DNA of 14,690 nt from Deltaproteobacteria bacterium (GCA_021780585.1 JAJXYM010000407.1:1-14690); one strand, 5' to 3'. Shown: positions 5,475 to 14,132, counted from the first letter of the stretch. The notes: generated by a model not told the origin, from the sequence alone. Made by a program: numbers and translations.

Positions 5475-6975
5475 AATCGACGTTGCGCTCGAACGCCGCG
5501 GCGATCGCGATCAGCGCCATTTCGTCGAACTGCCGGCCCGTCAGCATCAGGCCGACCGGCAACCCGCCGGACATCGCGCAGGGCACGCTGATCGAGGGAT
5601 GGCCGGTCATGTCGAACGGCGCGGTGTTGACGGTCATCGCGAAGCCGTGCGTGATAATTTCGCCGGGGCGCAGATTGGGACGGTAACGATGCGCCTTCAT
5701 CGGCGTGGTCGGCATCGCGAGCGCGTCGTAGCGGTCCAGCACGGCGTCATAGGCGGCGCGCAACGCCGGGCGCAATTGTTGCGCCTTGGCATACAGCCGG
5801 CCGTGATAGCGCCGGTTGAGATAGCTGCCGATTATAGTGACGAGCTTCAGCGTGGGCGGCAGATCGTCGCCCTGGGCCTTGCGAAAACGGCCGAAGGCGG
5901 AGGCGAAGCCGGCGTCGTAATAGCCCTTGAAGTGATAGCCGACGCCGTTGCCATGCACCAGCGCGGCCGCGCCTTCGGCGATCAAGCCCCAAACGATCCG
6001 GTCGGCCTCGCGATGCGCCGGGATGGAGACTTCGTCGACGGTCGCGCCCATTTCGCGCAATGCCTCCACGGCGTGATTAACGGCCACGTCAACGTCCGGT
6101 TCCGAGACCGGCAGGCCGAAACCTTCGCGCACCACCGCGATCCGCTTGTCGGCGACGCCGTGGCCAAGCGCCTGAGTGTAGGGATTGACGACGACTTCGC
6201 GCTGGCGGGGATCGTCCGGATCGGCGCCCGCGATCACTTCGAGCATCAGCGCGACGTCGGCGACCGTGCGGCCCATCGGGCCGGCGTGATCGAAAGTCGG
6301 ATCGATCCCGGAGCATCCGGTGTACGGCACCAGGCTATGCGTCGGCTTGAGGCCGACCACGCCGCACCATGAGGCCGGGATACGGATCGAGCCGCCCTGA
6401 TCGCCGCCGATCGTGAGGTCGATATCGTCGTAATACAGCGCCGCCGCCGAACCGCCCGACGAGCCGCCGGCGAGATGGTCGAGGTGGTGAGGATTACGGG
6501 TCGGACCAAAGGAGCTGGTGTCGCCGCCGCCCGAGAAGGCGAAGTTATCCAGATTGGTCTTGGCGACGATCACGCCGCCCGCGTCGAGGATGCGCGCGAC
6601 CAGGGTCGCGTCGCGTTCCGGCACGTAACCCTCCATCACGGACGAGCCGCAGGTCATCGGCACGCCGGCCACGCCGATATTATCCTTGATGCCGATACGT
6701 TTGCCGGCGAGCTTTCCGGACGGCGCGCCGACCACGCGGCAGCGACGAATGAACGCGTTGAAGCGGTCGTCATGCGTCGCCGGCCGCGCGCCGGGGTCGC
6801 GGTCGGTATATTTGCGCGGCGCGGCCGGCGCGGGCGCCATATCGAGTCCGTTGAGCGCCTCGAACATCGCCGGCATCAGCTCCGCGAAGTCCGCGGCTTC
6901 GTCCGGGCTGAGCGAAAAATCGTTGGCGGCGGCGAGCTGCCGGAGATCGTCGGCGGTCGGAATTCGTAGAGCCAT
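5458..6975 (-). CDS. Amidase (amidase signature family)
   Basis: This 505-residue amide hydrolase has the Ser-cisSer-Lys triad: Lys97 in GIKDNIG, cis-Ser172 in AGGSSGGS, and nucleophile Ser196 in GGDQGGSIRIPA. These numbers and spacings (75 and 24) almost coincide with the Lys96/Ser171/Ser195 triad I recall for the aliphatic/aryl amidase of nitrile-degrading Rhodococcus. The DQGGSIRIPA...GVVGLKPT...VPYTG stretch is also of that type and unlike GatA. The N-terminal extension of about 70 residues and the normal overall length fit too. It hydrolyses a carboxamide to acid plus ammonia; the substrate is undetermined. The start ATG is preceded by AAAGGA. No nitrile hydratase or nitrilase gene is adjacent, so a nitrile pathway is not implied by context. 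It is monocistronic and converges on the pilin. Confidence 0.9.
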   Translation of the reverse strand: MALRIPTADDLRQLAAANDFSLSPDEAADFAELMPAMFEALNGLDMAPAPAAPRKYTDRDPGARPATHDDRFNAFIRRCRVVGAPSGKLAGKRIGIKDNIGVAGVPMTCGSSVMEGYVPERDATLVARILDAGGVIVAKTNLDNFAFSGGGDTSSFGPTRNPHHLDHLAGGSSGGSAAALYYDDIDLTIGGDQGGSIRIPASWCGVVGLKPTHSLVPYTGCSGIDPTFDHAGPMGRTVADVALMLEVIAGADPDDPRQREVVVNPYTQALGHGVADKRIAVVREGFGLPVSEPDVDVAVNHAVEALREMGATVDEVSIPAHREADRIVWGLIAEGAAALVHGNGVGYHFKGYYDAGFASAFGRFRKAQGDDLPPTLKLVTIIGSYLNRRYHGRLYAKAQQLRPALRAAYDAVLDRYDALAMPTTPMKAHRYRPNLRPGEIITHGFAMTVNTAPFDMTGHPSISVPCAMSGGLPVGLMLTGRQFDEMALIAIAAAFERNVDWRRER

Positions 6976-7290
6976 CGGCGCGCGTCCTTTTGCGATCCAG
7001 GTCGAAGATCATCGCGCGGCACGCGGTGTTGACGCCACGTGCCGCTCATGATTGCGGACCATAGCAGAATCGATGTGCCAATTCAGGCGCCGCAAGCACG
7101 CCAGGAGTCCCGATTCGACGCGCGCGATGTCGCTCAACGCGCCATCCTTGTGCAGGCGCCGAAACGCGTGACGCCCGCGGATGGCCGCCGGCCGCCTCGA
7201 ATCCACCCCGGTAGCCGGAGCGGCCAGATCATGCGTGGAGCGCAAATAGCCAATGAATACATAATTCTGACTAATTACGCGAATCGACGG

Positions 7291-7318
7291 TGTTGCGCGG
7301 ATGCATCGATGTTGCGCG
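7291..7318. repeat. Pair of TGTTGCGCG direct repeats
   Basis: TGTTGCGCG occurs at 7291-7299 and 7310-7318, 19 bases apart, about 280 bases before the hybrid kinase start. It is possibly a site for a regulator binding direct repeats. The evidence is the repeat alone. Confidence 0.25.
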
Positions 7319-7585
7319 CCGCACAACAATCCTCACGCTGCGCGGCGGGCAAGATTTCGCCGGTGCGCAATAAAATAGCGAGATGATCGTAATAGCGCCG
7401 GGATAGTCGGTTTGCGGAGTTATCGTACCACGCGCTGAGACGCGCACATTGGTGGAAATCGAAATAAGCAGGCCGCGCCGCCGACCGGGATTCCGGATGG
7501 GCGGGAGAAACGGGTCGTCGCGATTTGCTTTGGGCATCGAGCTTGCTACTAAAAGTAGGGGCATCAGCGGCTCCAAGGGGCGGAC

Positions 7586-7592
7586 GAGAGGG
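7586..7592 (+). promoter_or_regulatory. Ribosome binding site supporting kinase start 7596
   Basis: GAGAGGG ends three bases before ATG 7596. The spacing is short but it is the only purine-rich site near any candidate start. TTG 7449 and ATG 7497 have none. Confidence 0.45.
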
Positions 7593-7595
7593 CGA

Positions 7596-10367
7596 ATGGT
7601 TGGGGACTCCAGCGACGGCCGGATAGTCGAACAGCGAAATAAGCCGCAGGCGCATAAGAACCGCACGGCGACGGCGAGCGGGGCGGCCGCGTCGGCTGAC
7701 GATCAGGCGTTGCGACTGATCCGCGGCGGCATCACGGCGATTTTCGTATACGCCGCGATGAATTTCGGCGTCGTCGCCTATTCAACGCCGCGGTTGATTC
7801 CCGCGCTGGCGCCAATTTTCGGCTTCGACCTCAGCGTCACGGCGCTGGCGCTCGGGCTGACGTGGAGCGAATCCTATCGGCGGCATTGGCGTCCGCTGAC
7901 GTTTGGCTTATGCGTCACGCTGGTGCTGAGCGCGACCGCCATCAGCCTGATCAGCGACGACCAGTTCGCGTTATTCATCGCGATTTTACTGCTGGGCATG
8001 GGCACGGCGATCGTGGCGCCGTGGGGGCCTCGCTGGCAGTTTGCTTTTTCCGCGCTATGCGTGGCGGCGATGGGCCTGAATGCGCGCATCGTTCCGAGTC
8101 GCGACGCTTACGGATTCTATCGATGGTTGGCGATCCTGACCGGCGTCGCGCTGGCGCAGTTTGCCGCGGCGGTCGGCGAGGGCTATCGGCGGCGCAATCA
8201 GGGGCTGATGGCGAAGCTGCGCGAGAACGAGGAAAAGCTTTGGAAGGTGTTTGAAGCCAATCCGGATGTGGTCACCATCTCGCGCTTTCCCGACGGCCGC
8301 TATCTCGACGTCAGCGGCGAATTCCTGACGTCTGGCTATACGCGCGAGGACGCGATCGGCGCCACCGATCGGCAACTCGGCGTTTGGGCGCATGAAGCCG
8401 AGCGCAAGGAATTCAATGCGCGGCTGAGAAGCGACGGCCAGGTGCGCAATCTGGAGGCGACGTTCCGCACCCGCCAGGGCGTGAACGTGCCGTGCCTGAT
8501 CTCGGGCGCGGTCGTCCAGTTGAGCCAGGGGCCGTGCGTAATCGCGGTCACCCGCGACATCAGCCAAATCAAACAAGCCGAGGAACAGCTAATCGAAGCG
8601 CACCGGACCGCCGAGGCGGCGTCACGGGCGAAGTCGGATTTCCTGTCGAGCATGTCGCATGAAATCCGCACGCCGATGAACTCGATTCTGGGCATGGCGG
8701 AGCTGCTCAATGACACGCCGTTGGCCAACGACCAACGCAAATACTTGAGCATCATGATCAACAACGGCAACGCCTTGCTCGACCTGATCAACGACATCCT
8801 GGATTTCGCGCGGGTCGAAAGCGGCAAGCTCCGGCTGGAGACGGCGGAATTCGACCTGGTGGAGCTGGTCGAACGGGTGGCGGAGACATTTTCGATCCGC
8901 GCGCATCAAAAGGGTCTGGAACTGGCGGTGCGGGTCGCGCCCGACGTGCCCGCCACTTTGATGGGCGATGCGCTGCGGCTGCGGCAGGTGCTGGTCAATC
9001 TGATCGGCAATGCGCTCAAGTTCACCGATCGCGGCGCGATCGCGCTGGAAATCGCGCCCGCCGCGGACGCGCCCGGGATGCTGCATTTCAGCGTCGCCGA
9101 TAGCGGAATCGGGGTGCCGGCGGATCAGCGCGAACGCATCTTCGCCAGTTACGCCCAGGCCGAAAGCTCGACCGCGCGCAAGTACGGCGGGACCGGGCTG
9201 GGGCTCGCGATCGTCAAGCAACTGGTCGAACTGATGGGCGGCAATATCTGGGTCGAAAGCGAAGTCGGACGCGGCAGCACGTTTCATTTCACGGCGCGCT
9301 TGGCGTTCGCCGGCGGTGCGGTCGCGACTGCGCATCCGACCGGCGGCGCCGAGACTCCGGATCTCGCCGGGGCGCGCGTCCTGATCATCGACGACACCGC
9401 CGTTAATCGGATTGCGCTTGGCGAATTGCTCGCGGCGCGCGGCGCGCTGATTACCGCGGTCGCCAGCGGCGCGGAGGCGCTGGCGGCGCTCGGCCAGGCG
9501 CACGAGGCGGGAACGCCCTATCGGCTGGCGTTGCTCGATTGCGGCATCCCGGGCGCTGACGCGCTGGAATTGGCGCGCCGAATCAGGCGGCAGACGCGAC
9601 GCGCCACGCTCATCCTGCCGATGCTGACGACGGACGAACTCAACGTAAAACTGCTCGATTTGCGCAAATTTGGCCTGAATCATCATGTGATCAAGCCGGT
9701 TCGGCGCGGTGAGCTGATGCGCGCGATTACGGCGCTGCTCACCGAGCGCTGTAATTCGGGCGACGCGGACCCTGCGAAGGTCGCGCCGCCGGAGGACGCC
9801 GCGGCCGAAAAGCCGGGCGCGTTCCGCACTGGTTGCGGCGTGATCGATACGCCCGCGGTCAATCTCACCGCCAGCGCGCCGGTTGGCGCTATGCCCGCAC
9901 CGCCGGAGGCGCCGATACGCATCCTGGTGGCCGACGATTCGCGCGACAATCGGCTTTTGATCGAGGCTTTCTTGCGCAAGACGCCATGGCGGCTTGAGCC
10001 CGCCGAAAACGGCGAAGTCGCCGTGCGCAAATTCATCGAGGGCCATTTCGACGTCGTGTTGATGGATATTCAGATGCCGGTTATGGATGGCTATGAAGCG
10101 ACACGAATAATTCGCGAATGGGAACGCGAGCATCACCACGCGCGCACTCCGATTATCGCGCTGACCGCGTCGGTGTTGGACGAAGCGGTGCATAAAAGTT
10201 TCGCGGCGGGATGCGATACGCATGTGAGCAAGCCGGTCAGACGCCCTACTCTGATCGAGGCGATCCACGAAGTTATGGCGAAAGCAGGCGCGCGCCCCGG
10301 TTGCGCGATCGAGGCGCACGGTCCGGAAGACGGCGTCGCGACGACGGACGGCGCGCGCTGGGAATGA
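7596..10367 (+). CDS. Hybrid sensor histidine kinase (6TM-PAS-HisKA-HATPase-REC-REC)
   Basis: A membrane-bound hybrid kinase of 923 residues from ATG 7596. There are six hydrophobic segments at about 41-63, 67-89, 99-119, 122-143, 147-165 and 174-194. A PAS domain spans 214-332. HisKA carries phospho-acceptor His355 in MSHEIRTP. The ATPase domain (about 455-575) has the N box NLIGNALKFT, G1 DSGIG and G2 GGTGLGLAI. Receiver 1 (about 592-710) has DD in IIDDT, acceptor Asp648 in LLDCGIPG and Lys in IKPV; it is divergent around the acceptor but keeps the key residues. Receiver 2 (about 773-895) is canonical, with Asp824 in LMDIQMPVMDG. There is no HPt domain, so phosphate must leave through a separate HPt protein or be used inside the protein. 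The signal is unknown. Open frame upstream to TTG 7449 would add 49 basic residues; I consider it untranslated. Confidence 0.92.
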   Translation: MVGDSSDGRIVEQRNKPQAHKNRTATASGAAASADDQALRLIRGGITAIFVYAAMNFGVVAYSTPRLIPALAPIFGFDLSVTALALGLTWSESYRRHWRPLTFGLCVTLVLSATAISLISDDQFALFIAILLLGMGTAIVAPWGPRWQFAFSALCVAAMGLNARIVPSRDAYGFYRWLAILTGVALAQFAAAVGEGYRRRNQGLMAKLRENEEKLWKVFEANPDVVTISRFPDGRYLDVSGEFLTSGYTREDAIGATDRQLGVWAHEAERKEFNARLRSDGQVRNLEATFRTRQGVNVPCLISGAVVQLSQGPCVIAVTRDISQIKQAEEQLIEAHRTAEAASRAKSDFLSSMSHEIRTPMNSILGMAELLNDTPLANDQRKYLSIMINNGNALLDLINDILDFARVESGKLRLETAEFDLVELVERVAETFSIRAHQKGLELAVRVAPDVPATLMGDALRLRQVLVNLIGNALKFTDRGAIALEIAPAADAPGMLHFSVADSGIGVPADQRERIFASYAQAESSTARKYGGTGLGLAIVKQLVELMGGNIWVESEVGRGSTFHFTARLAFAGGAVATAHPTGGAETPDLAGARVLIIDDTAVNRIALGELLAARGALITAVASGAEALAALGQAHEAGTPYRLALLDCGIPGADALELARRIRRQTRRATLILPMLTTDELNVKLLDLRKFGLNHHVIKPVRRGELMRAITALLTERCNSGDADPAKVAPPEDAAAEKPGAFRTGCGVIDTPAVNLTASAPVGAMPAPPEAPIRILVADDSRDNRLLIEAFLRKTPWRLEPAENGEVAVRKFIEGHFDVVLMDIQMPVMDGYEATRIIREWEREHHHARTPIIALTASVLDEAVHKSFAAGCDTHVSKPVRRPTLIEAIHEVMAKAGARPGCAIEAHGPEDGVATTDGARWE

Positions 10368-10385
10368 GCGGCGAAGCGCGAGCAG

Positions 10386-10404
10386 CGCCGGAATTTTGCC
10401 GGCG
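10386..10404 (+). terminator. Weak stem-loop after the hybrid kinase
   Basis: CGCCGG 10386-10391 pairs with CCGGCG 10399-10404 around the loop AATTTTG, 18 bases after the stop. A short stem and no T tract make it a weak terminator candidate. Read-through into the next kinase is possible. Confidence 0.25.
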
Positions 10405-10576
10405 GCGCGTCATGCGCTCGCGGCCGGTCGCGCTGGTGCGGCGTCACCGTGATGCGGCGGGTCGCGGGCGCTTTGACGATCTCGTCGCCGCCAATCCGGG
10501 CGGCGTATCGGTGAAAATAGACCACGGGGCTTTTTTGCCGCGCGCCGATGGCATCGCGATTGCTCCGTTGGTCTGA

Positions 10577-13438
10577 ATGGTCAGGTTTTTGCCCTTGCGA
10601 AAGACTGCGGAACCCCGAAACCGTGACGACAAGTCTCGCGCGCCGGGAGCAGGCCGCGACGCTGAGCCGCTTACGGAGGGTGAAAGTGAGCCCGCGCCGG
10701 ATTCGGCCGGCGCGAACGGCGGCGTGATCGAGCCATTCGAGGCGTTCTTCCGCCACAACGCCGACATCCTGACCATAGTCGACGACGACGACGGGCGCTT
10801 TCTCGACGTGAACGACGAATTCGTGCGCGTCACCGGCTATGCGCGGCACGAGGCGATCGGCCGCACGCCGGCGGAGCTGGGGCTCGCCTTCGCCGCCGCC
10901 ACGGTCGCGCTGATCAAACAAGCGCTGCGCGAGCGCAACGTCGTCCGCAATATCGAAGGCAAACTGCGGTTGCGCGACGGCCGCGAGCTGATCGTGTTGT
11001 GGTCGGGGGTAATGCTGGAGACGGACGGGCGGCGGCGCCGACTCGGGATCATGCGAGATATCACCGAATTGCGCCGCGCCGAGCATCAGTTGCGCGAGAC
11101 GGCCAGCCGCCTGCGCGAGGTGATCAATCATGCGCCGCTGATGATTTCCGCGATCGATAGCAACGGCGTCTACACCCTGCTCGAGGGCCGCGGCACGCGG
11201 ATCCTCGGCGCCGTGCCGGCCGAGATCATCGGCCGGTCAGCCTTCGAGGTCCATCGCGAACGGCCCCATCTGGTCGAAGGGATGCGGCTGGCGCTGGCGG
11301 GCACGGCCAGCACTTCGATCATGAACCTTAATGACCATTATTTCGAGGTCTGGCGCGGACCGATCCGCGACGGCGATGGCGCGTTGACGGGAGCCTTCGG
11401 CGTCAGCACCGATATCACCGAACGCGTCCGGGCGGAGCGCGAGATCCTGACGCGGCTCAGGCAGCATGAAGCGGTCGCGCGGCTGGCCGCGCGCGCGCTC
11501 AAGGACGCGAGCGCCCGCGAGTTGCTGAGCGAGGCGGCCGAGATGGCGCGCGACGGACTGGAAGTGGATTTCGCCTCGGTGCTCGAGCTCGACGCCGACG
11601 GCCACCATCTGGGGATGGGGGCGACGACCGGCGACGATCGTCGCAACTATCTCAACCTGCGCCTCGCCCGCGAGCACGACTCGCTTTCGCATTTCACCCT
11701 GAACGCGAACGAGCCGGTAATCAGCGAGGACCTGGGCCGGGAAGCGCGCTTCACCCCCCATGCGCAACTGCTGGAGCGCGGGGCGCGCAGCGGGATCTCG
11801 GTGGCGATCGAGTCGCAGGGCGCGAAGGTCGGCGTGCTTTCGGCGTTTGCGCGGACCGCGCGGCGCTATTCGCGCGAGGACGCGGGCTTCATGCGGTCGC
11901 TGGCCAATGTGCTGGCGGTGGCGATCGAACGTTCGCGCGGCGAGCGCCGGCTGCGCGAGAGCGAAAATTATCTGCGCACGCTGATCGAGAATTCGACCGA
12001 TATTATCGTCGTGCTGGACGCGGAAAATCGCGTGCGGTTCATCAGCGGCGCGGGCGGCAAGATGTTCGGCGCGCCGCCGGAAGAGTTGATCGGCAGGGCC
12101 GGCGGGGATTTCGTCCATCCCCAGGACCTGCCGCTGCGCGATGAGAATTTCGCCGCCGCGCGCGCCCATCCCGGCGTGCCGGCGCGATGCGAGCTGCGGC
12201 TGTTGACGGGCGACGGCAACTGGCGCGTGTGCGAAATCGTCACCCGCGCGATCGATCGAATCGGCGGCGAGCCGGGATTGCTGGTGAATCTGCGCGATAT
12301 CAGCGATCGGCGCGCGGCCGAACAGGCGCGGGCGCTGTTGGCGTCGATCGTCGCCGCCTCTGACGACGCGATCATGAGCTTCGAGGCGGACGGCGCGATC
12401 ACGAGCTGGAACGGCGGCGCGGAACGCCTCTACGGCCATCCGGCGGAAAGAATGATCGGCCGGCGGTTCGCCACGCTGCTGCCCAGGGAAAGGACCGAGG
12501 AGCTCGAGCGGCGCTTCGCGCGGATCTTCGCGGGCGCTCCGGTCGATCATTACGAAACCCTGCGCAGCCGGCGCGACGGCGCGGCGATCGACGTCTCGGT
12601 GACGCTCTCGCCGATTCGCGACGCCGGCGGCGTGGTCACCGGCGTGGCGGCGATCGCGCGCGATATCAGCGAGCGCAAGCGGGCGGAAGAGGAGCTCAAG
12701 CGGGCGCGCGACGCCGCGCTCGAAGCGACCCGGCTCAAGTCGGCGTTTCTGGCCAACATGAGCCACGAAATCCGCACGCCGATCAATATCATCCTCGGCT
12801 ACAGCGATCTGATCGGCGACTATCTGACGGAGCGCGGCGACGACAGCCAGGCGGAATATCTGGAGGCGATCGGGCGGGCGTCGCGGCGGCTGCTCCGCAC
12901 GATCAACGGCATCCTCGACTATTCGCGGCTCGAATCGGGGGATTTCGGACTGAATCGCGCGCATCTGGCGCTGGCCGCGATGGTCGCGCGGCAGGTCGAG
13001 GAGGCGCGCGCGGCGGCGGCGGAAAAGGGCCTCGCGCTGGCGCTCGAAATCGAGGAGCCGGGCGCGGCGGCGCGCGCCGACGAATACTGTCTGGCGCAGG
13101 CGCTGCGCCAGTTGATCGACAACGCGATCAAGTTCACCGAACGCGGCGGCGTGCGCGTGCGGCTCTATCGCGTGGCCGAGGACGGCGGCGCGCGGATCGC
13201 GGTGGCGGACACCGGCGTCGGCATCGACGACGACTATCTGCCGCGTCTGCTCGAACCGTTCTCGCAGGAAGACTCCGGCTATACGCGCCGGTTCGAGGGC
13301 GCCGGCCTCGGCCTCGCGCTGGCGCGCCGCTATCTCGAACTCAACGACGCGCGGCTGACGGTCGCCAGCCGCAAGGGCGAAGGTTCGACCTTCACGATCC
13401 ATTTTCCGCCCGCCGCGGGCTCCGGCCGGCCGCGCTGA
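10577..13438 (+). CDS. Soluble multi-sensor histidine kinase (PAS-PAS-GAF-PAS-PAS-HisKA-HATPase)
   Basis: A cytosolic 953-residue histidine kinase without membrane segments. After a polar N-terminus it has PAS1 at 51-172, PAS2 at 176-290, GAF at 296-452, PAS3 at 459-580 and PAS4 at 584-704. HisKA carries acceptor His730 in NMSHEIRTP. The ATPase domain (about 830-945) has N box Asn849 in QLIDNAIKFT, G1 with Asp878 in ADTGVGI, and G2 EGAGLGLAL. No receiver or HPt domain is attached, and no response regulator gene is adjacent. PAS1 aligns closely with the PAS domain of the kinase gene 209 bases upstream. The ATG directly follows an in-frame TGA and has no clear Shine-Dalgarno, so the exact start is uncertain. 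A hairpin with a T run ends the gene. Confidence 0.92.
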   Translation: MVRFLPLRKTAEPRNRDDKSRAPGAGRDAEPLTEGESEPAPDSAGANGGVIEPFEAFFRHNADILTIVDDDDGRFLDVNDEFVRVTGYARHEAIGRTPAELGLAFAAATVALIKQALRERNVVRNIEGKLRLRDGRELIVLWSGVMLETDGRRRRLGIMRDITELRRAEHQLRETASRLREVINHAPLMISAIDSNGVYTLLEGRGTRILGAVPAEIIGRSAFEVHRERPHLVEGMRLALAGTASTSIMNLNDHYFEVWRGPIRDGDGALTGAFGVSTDITERVRAEREILTRLRQHEAVARLAARALKDASARELLSEAAEMARDGLEVDFASVLELDADGHHLGMGATTGDDRRNYLNLRLAREHDSLSHFTLNANEPVISEDLGREARFTPHAQLLERGARSGISVAIESQGAKVGVLSAFARTARRYSREDAGFMRSLANVLAVAIERSRGERRLRESENYLRTLIENSTDIIVVLDAENRVRFISGAGGKMFGAPPEELIGRAGGDFVHPQDLPLRDENFAAARAHPGVPARCELRLLTGDGNWRVCEIVTRAIDRIGGEPGLLVNLRDISDRRAAEQARALLASIVAASDDAIMSFEADGAITSWNGGAERLYGHPAERMIGRRFATLLPRERTEELERRFARIFAGAPVDHYETLRSRRDGAAIDVSVTLSPIRDAGGVVTGVAAIARDISERKRAEEELKRARDAALEATRLKSAFLANMSHEIRTPINIILGYSDLIGDYLTERGDDSQAEYLEAIGRASRRLLRTINGILDYSRLESGDFGLNRAHLALAAMVARQVEEARAAAAEKGLALALEIEEPGAAARADEYCLAQALRQLIDNAIKFTERGGVRVRLYRVAEDGGARIAVADTGVGIDDDYLPRLLEPFSQEDSGYTRRFEGAGLGLALARRYLELNDARLTVASRKGEGSTFTIHFPPAAGSGRPR

Positions 13439-13455
13439 AGCCGCCCGCGGCTTTT
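13438..13455 (+). terminator. Intrinsic terminator after the second kinase
   Basis: AAGCCG 13438-13443 pairs with CGGCTT 13448-13453 (extendable by one G-C pair) and runs into TTTT at 13452-13455. It starts at the last base of the TGA stop. It is the only hairpin in the window with a T run, although a short one. It separates the kinase from the following cluster. Confidence 0.55.
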
Positions 13456-13488
13456 GCGCCGCGCCGAATTCCGCTATTCAGACAATGC

Positions 13489-13494
13489 GGGAGG
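13489..13494 (+). promoter_or_regulatory. Ribosome binding site fixing start 13499
   Basis: GGGAGG lies four bases before ATG 13499. The earlier in-frame start at 13454 is inside the terminator T run and has no ribosome site, so the extra 15 residues are rejected. Confidence 0.7.
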
Positions 13495-13498
13495 CGCG

Positions 13499-14128
13499 AT
13501 GGACGCGGGCGAGGAAATTCGTTTCTACTACGACTTCAAGAGTCCGTTCAGCTTTCTGGCGCTCGCGCCCGCGTGCGATCTCGAACGGACCCATCGGGTG
13601 CGCCTGCGCTTCGTGCCGCGCGATTTCGAGCCGCGCCTGGCCTATGGCGGCGAACTGGAAGAGCGCGGTCCGCGCGATTGGGACAAGGTGCGCTATCTCT
13701 ACCTCGACGCGCGCCGCTTCGCCAATCAGCGCGGGCTGATTATTCGCGGACCGCGCAAACTTTACGACTCGCGCCTGGCGCTGATGAGCGGGCTGTACGC
13801 CGAACGCCACGGCAAGTTCCGCGCTTACGCGCCGATCGTGTTCGAGCGCTTCTTCCGGCGCGAGCTGGAACTCGAGGAGCCGGCCGCGCTGGCGGTCGTG
13901 ATGGGCGAAGTCGGACTCGACGCCGAGGACTTCGCCCGCTACGCGGCGTTTACCGGACGCGACGATCTGGCGCAGGCCTACGAGCAGGCGGAACGCGACG
14001 GGGTCTTCGGCGTGCCAACGCTGATCGTCGCGGGCGAACCGTTTTGGGGCAATGATCGCGTCACATGGGCGATCAGGAAACTGGACGCGATGGGGCTGAG
14101 GCGCGCGGACGCTGGCGCCGCGCGCTAA
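13499..14128 (+). CDS. 2-hydroxychromene-2-carboxylate isomerase-like protein (DsbA/GST-kappa fold)
   Basis: This 209-residue cytosolic protein belongs to the thioredoxin-fold HCCA isomerase/GST-kappa family. The N-terminal strand-turn YYDFKSPFSFLA carries Ser15 where NahD-type isomerases have their glutathione-activating serine, and the C-terminal FGVPTLIVAGEPFWGNDR holds the cis-proline and the conserved WGNDR closing motif. An inserted helical domain lies between. In naphthalene breakdown the family isomerises 2-hydroxychromene-2-carboxylate with glutathione as cofactor; many members act on unknown substrates. It is the first gene of a plus-strand cluster: a 17-base gap leads to the thioesterase. 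Family assignment is firm, exact reaction is not. Confidence 0.88.
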   Translation: MDAGEEIRFYYDFKSPFSFLALAPACDLERTHRVRLRFVPRDFEPRLAYGGELEERGPRDWDKVRYLYLDARRFANQRGLIIRGPRKLYDSRLALMSGLYAERHGKFRAYAPIVFERFFRRELELEEPAALAVVMGEVGLDAEDFARYAAFTGRDDLAQAYEQAERDGVFGVPTLIVAGEPFWGNDRVTWAIRKLDAMGLRRADAGAAR

Positions 14129-14132
14129 TTCG

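Larger units (their letters stand above)
6976..7595. other. Long non-coding region upstream of the hybrid kinase
   Basis: About 620 bases separate the amidase start from the chosen kinase start. Open frames exist on both strands but lack ribosome sites and recognisable protein features. Visible elements are a 9-base direct repeat TGTTGCGCG (7291-7299 and 7310-7318), an AT-richer patch near 7243-7280, and a small hairpin CTACT-AAA-AGTAG at 7546-7558. If translation began at TTG 7449, the gap would be 473 bases. Confidence 0.5.

Noticed and set aside
5458..6975. GatA (glutamyl-tRNA amidotransferase subunit A)
   Set aside because: The GGDQGGSIRIPA region and N-terminal extension match free-standing amidases, and no gatB or gatC is adjacent.
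7009..7329. Possible small minus-strand gene in the gap before the hybrid kinase
   Set aside because: No ribosome binding site, no recognisable domain and irregular composition. It could at most be a decayed remnant, which I cannot support.
7449..7595. N-terminal extension of the hybrid kinase from a TTG codon
   Set aside because: No ribosome site at the TTG, and the 49 added residues are basic and unlike a sensor N-terminus. ATG 7596 has a purine-rich site upstream.
8622..10319. A 565-codon open frame on the minus strand opposite the hybrid kinase
   Set aside because: Same reasoning: it mirrors the kinase and receiver codons and has no protein-family signature of its own.
10211..10576. Open frame ending directly before the ATG of the second kinase, suggesting a coupled small gene
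   Set aside because: Its first half overlaps the receiver 2 codons of the hybrid kinase in another frame and the product is Arg-rich without features. The abutting stop is probably chance.
11237..13402. A 721-codon open frame on the minus strand opposite the second kinase
   Set aside because: It lies entirely antisense to clear kinase domains, has a very Arg/Ala/His-rich composition and no recognisable motif. It is a by-product of high GC in the third codon position.
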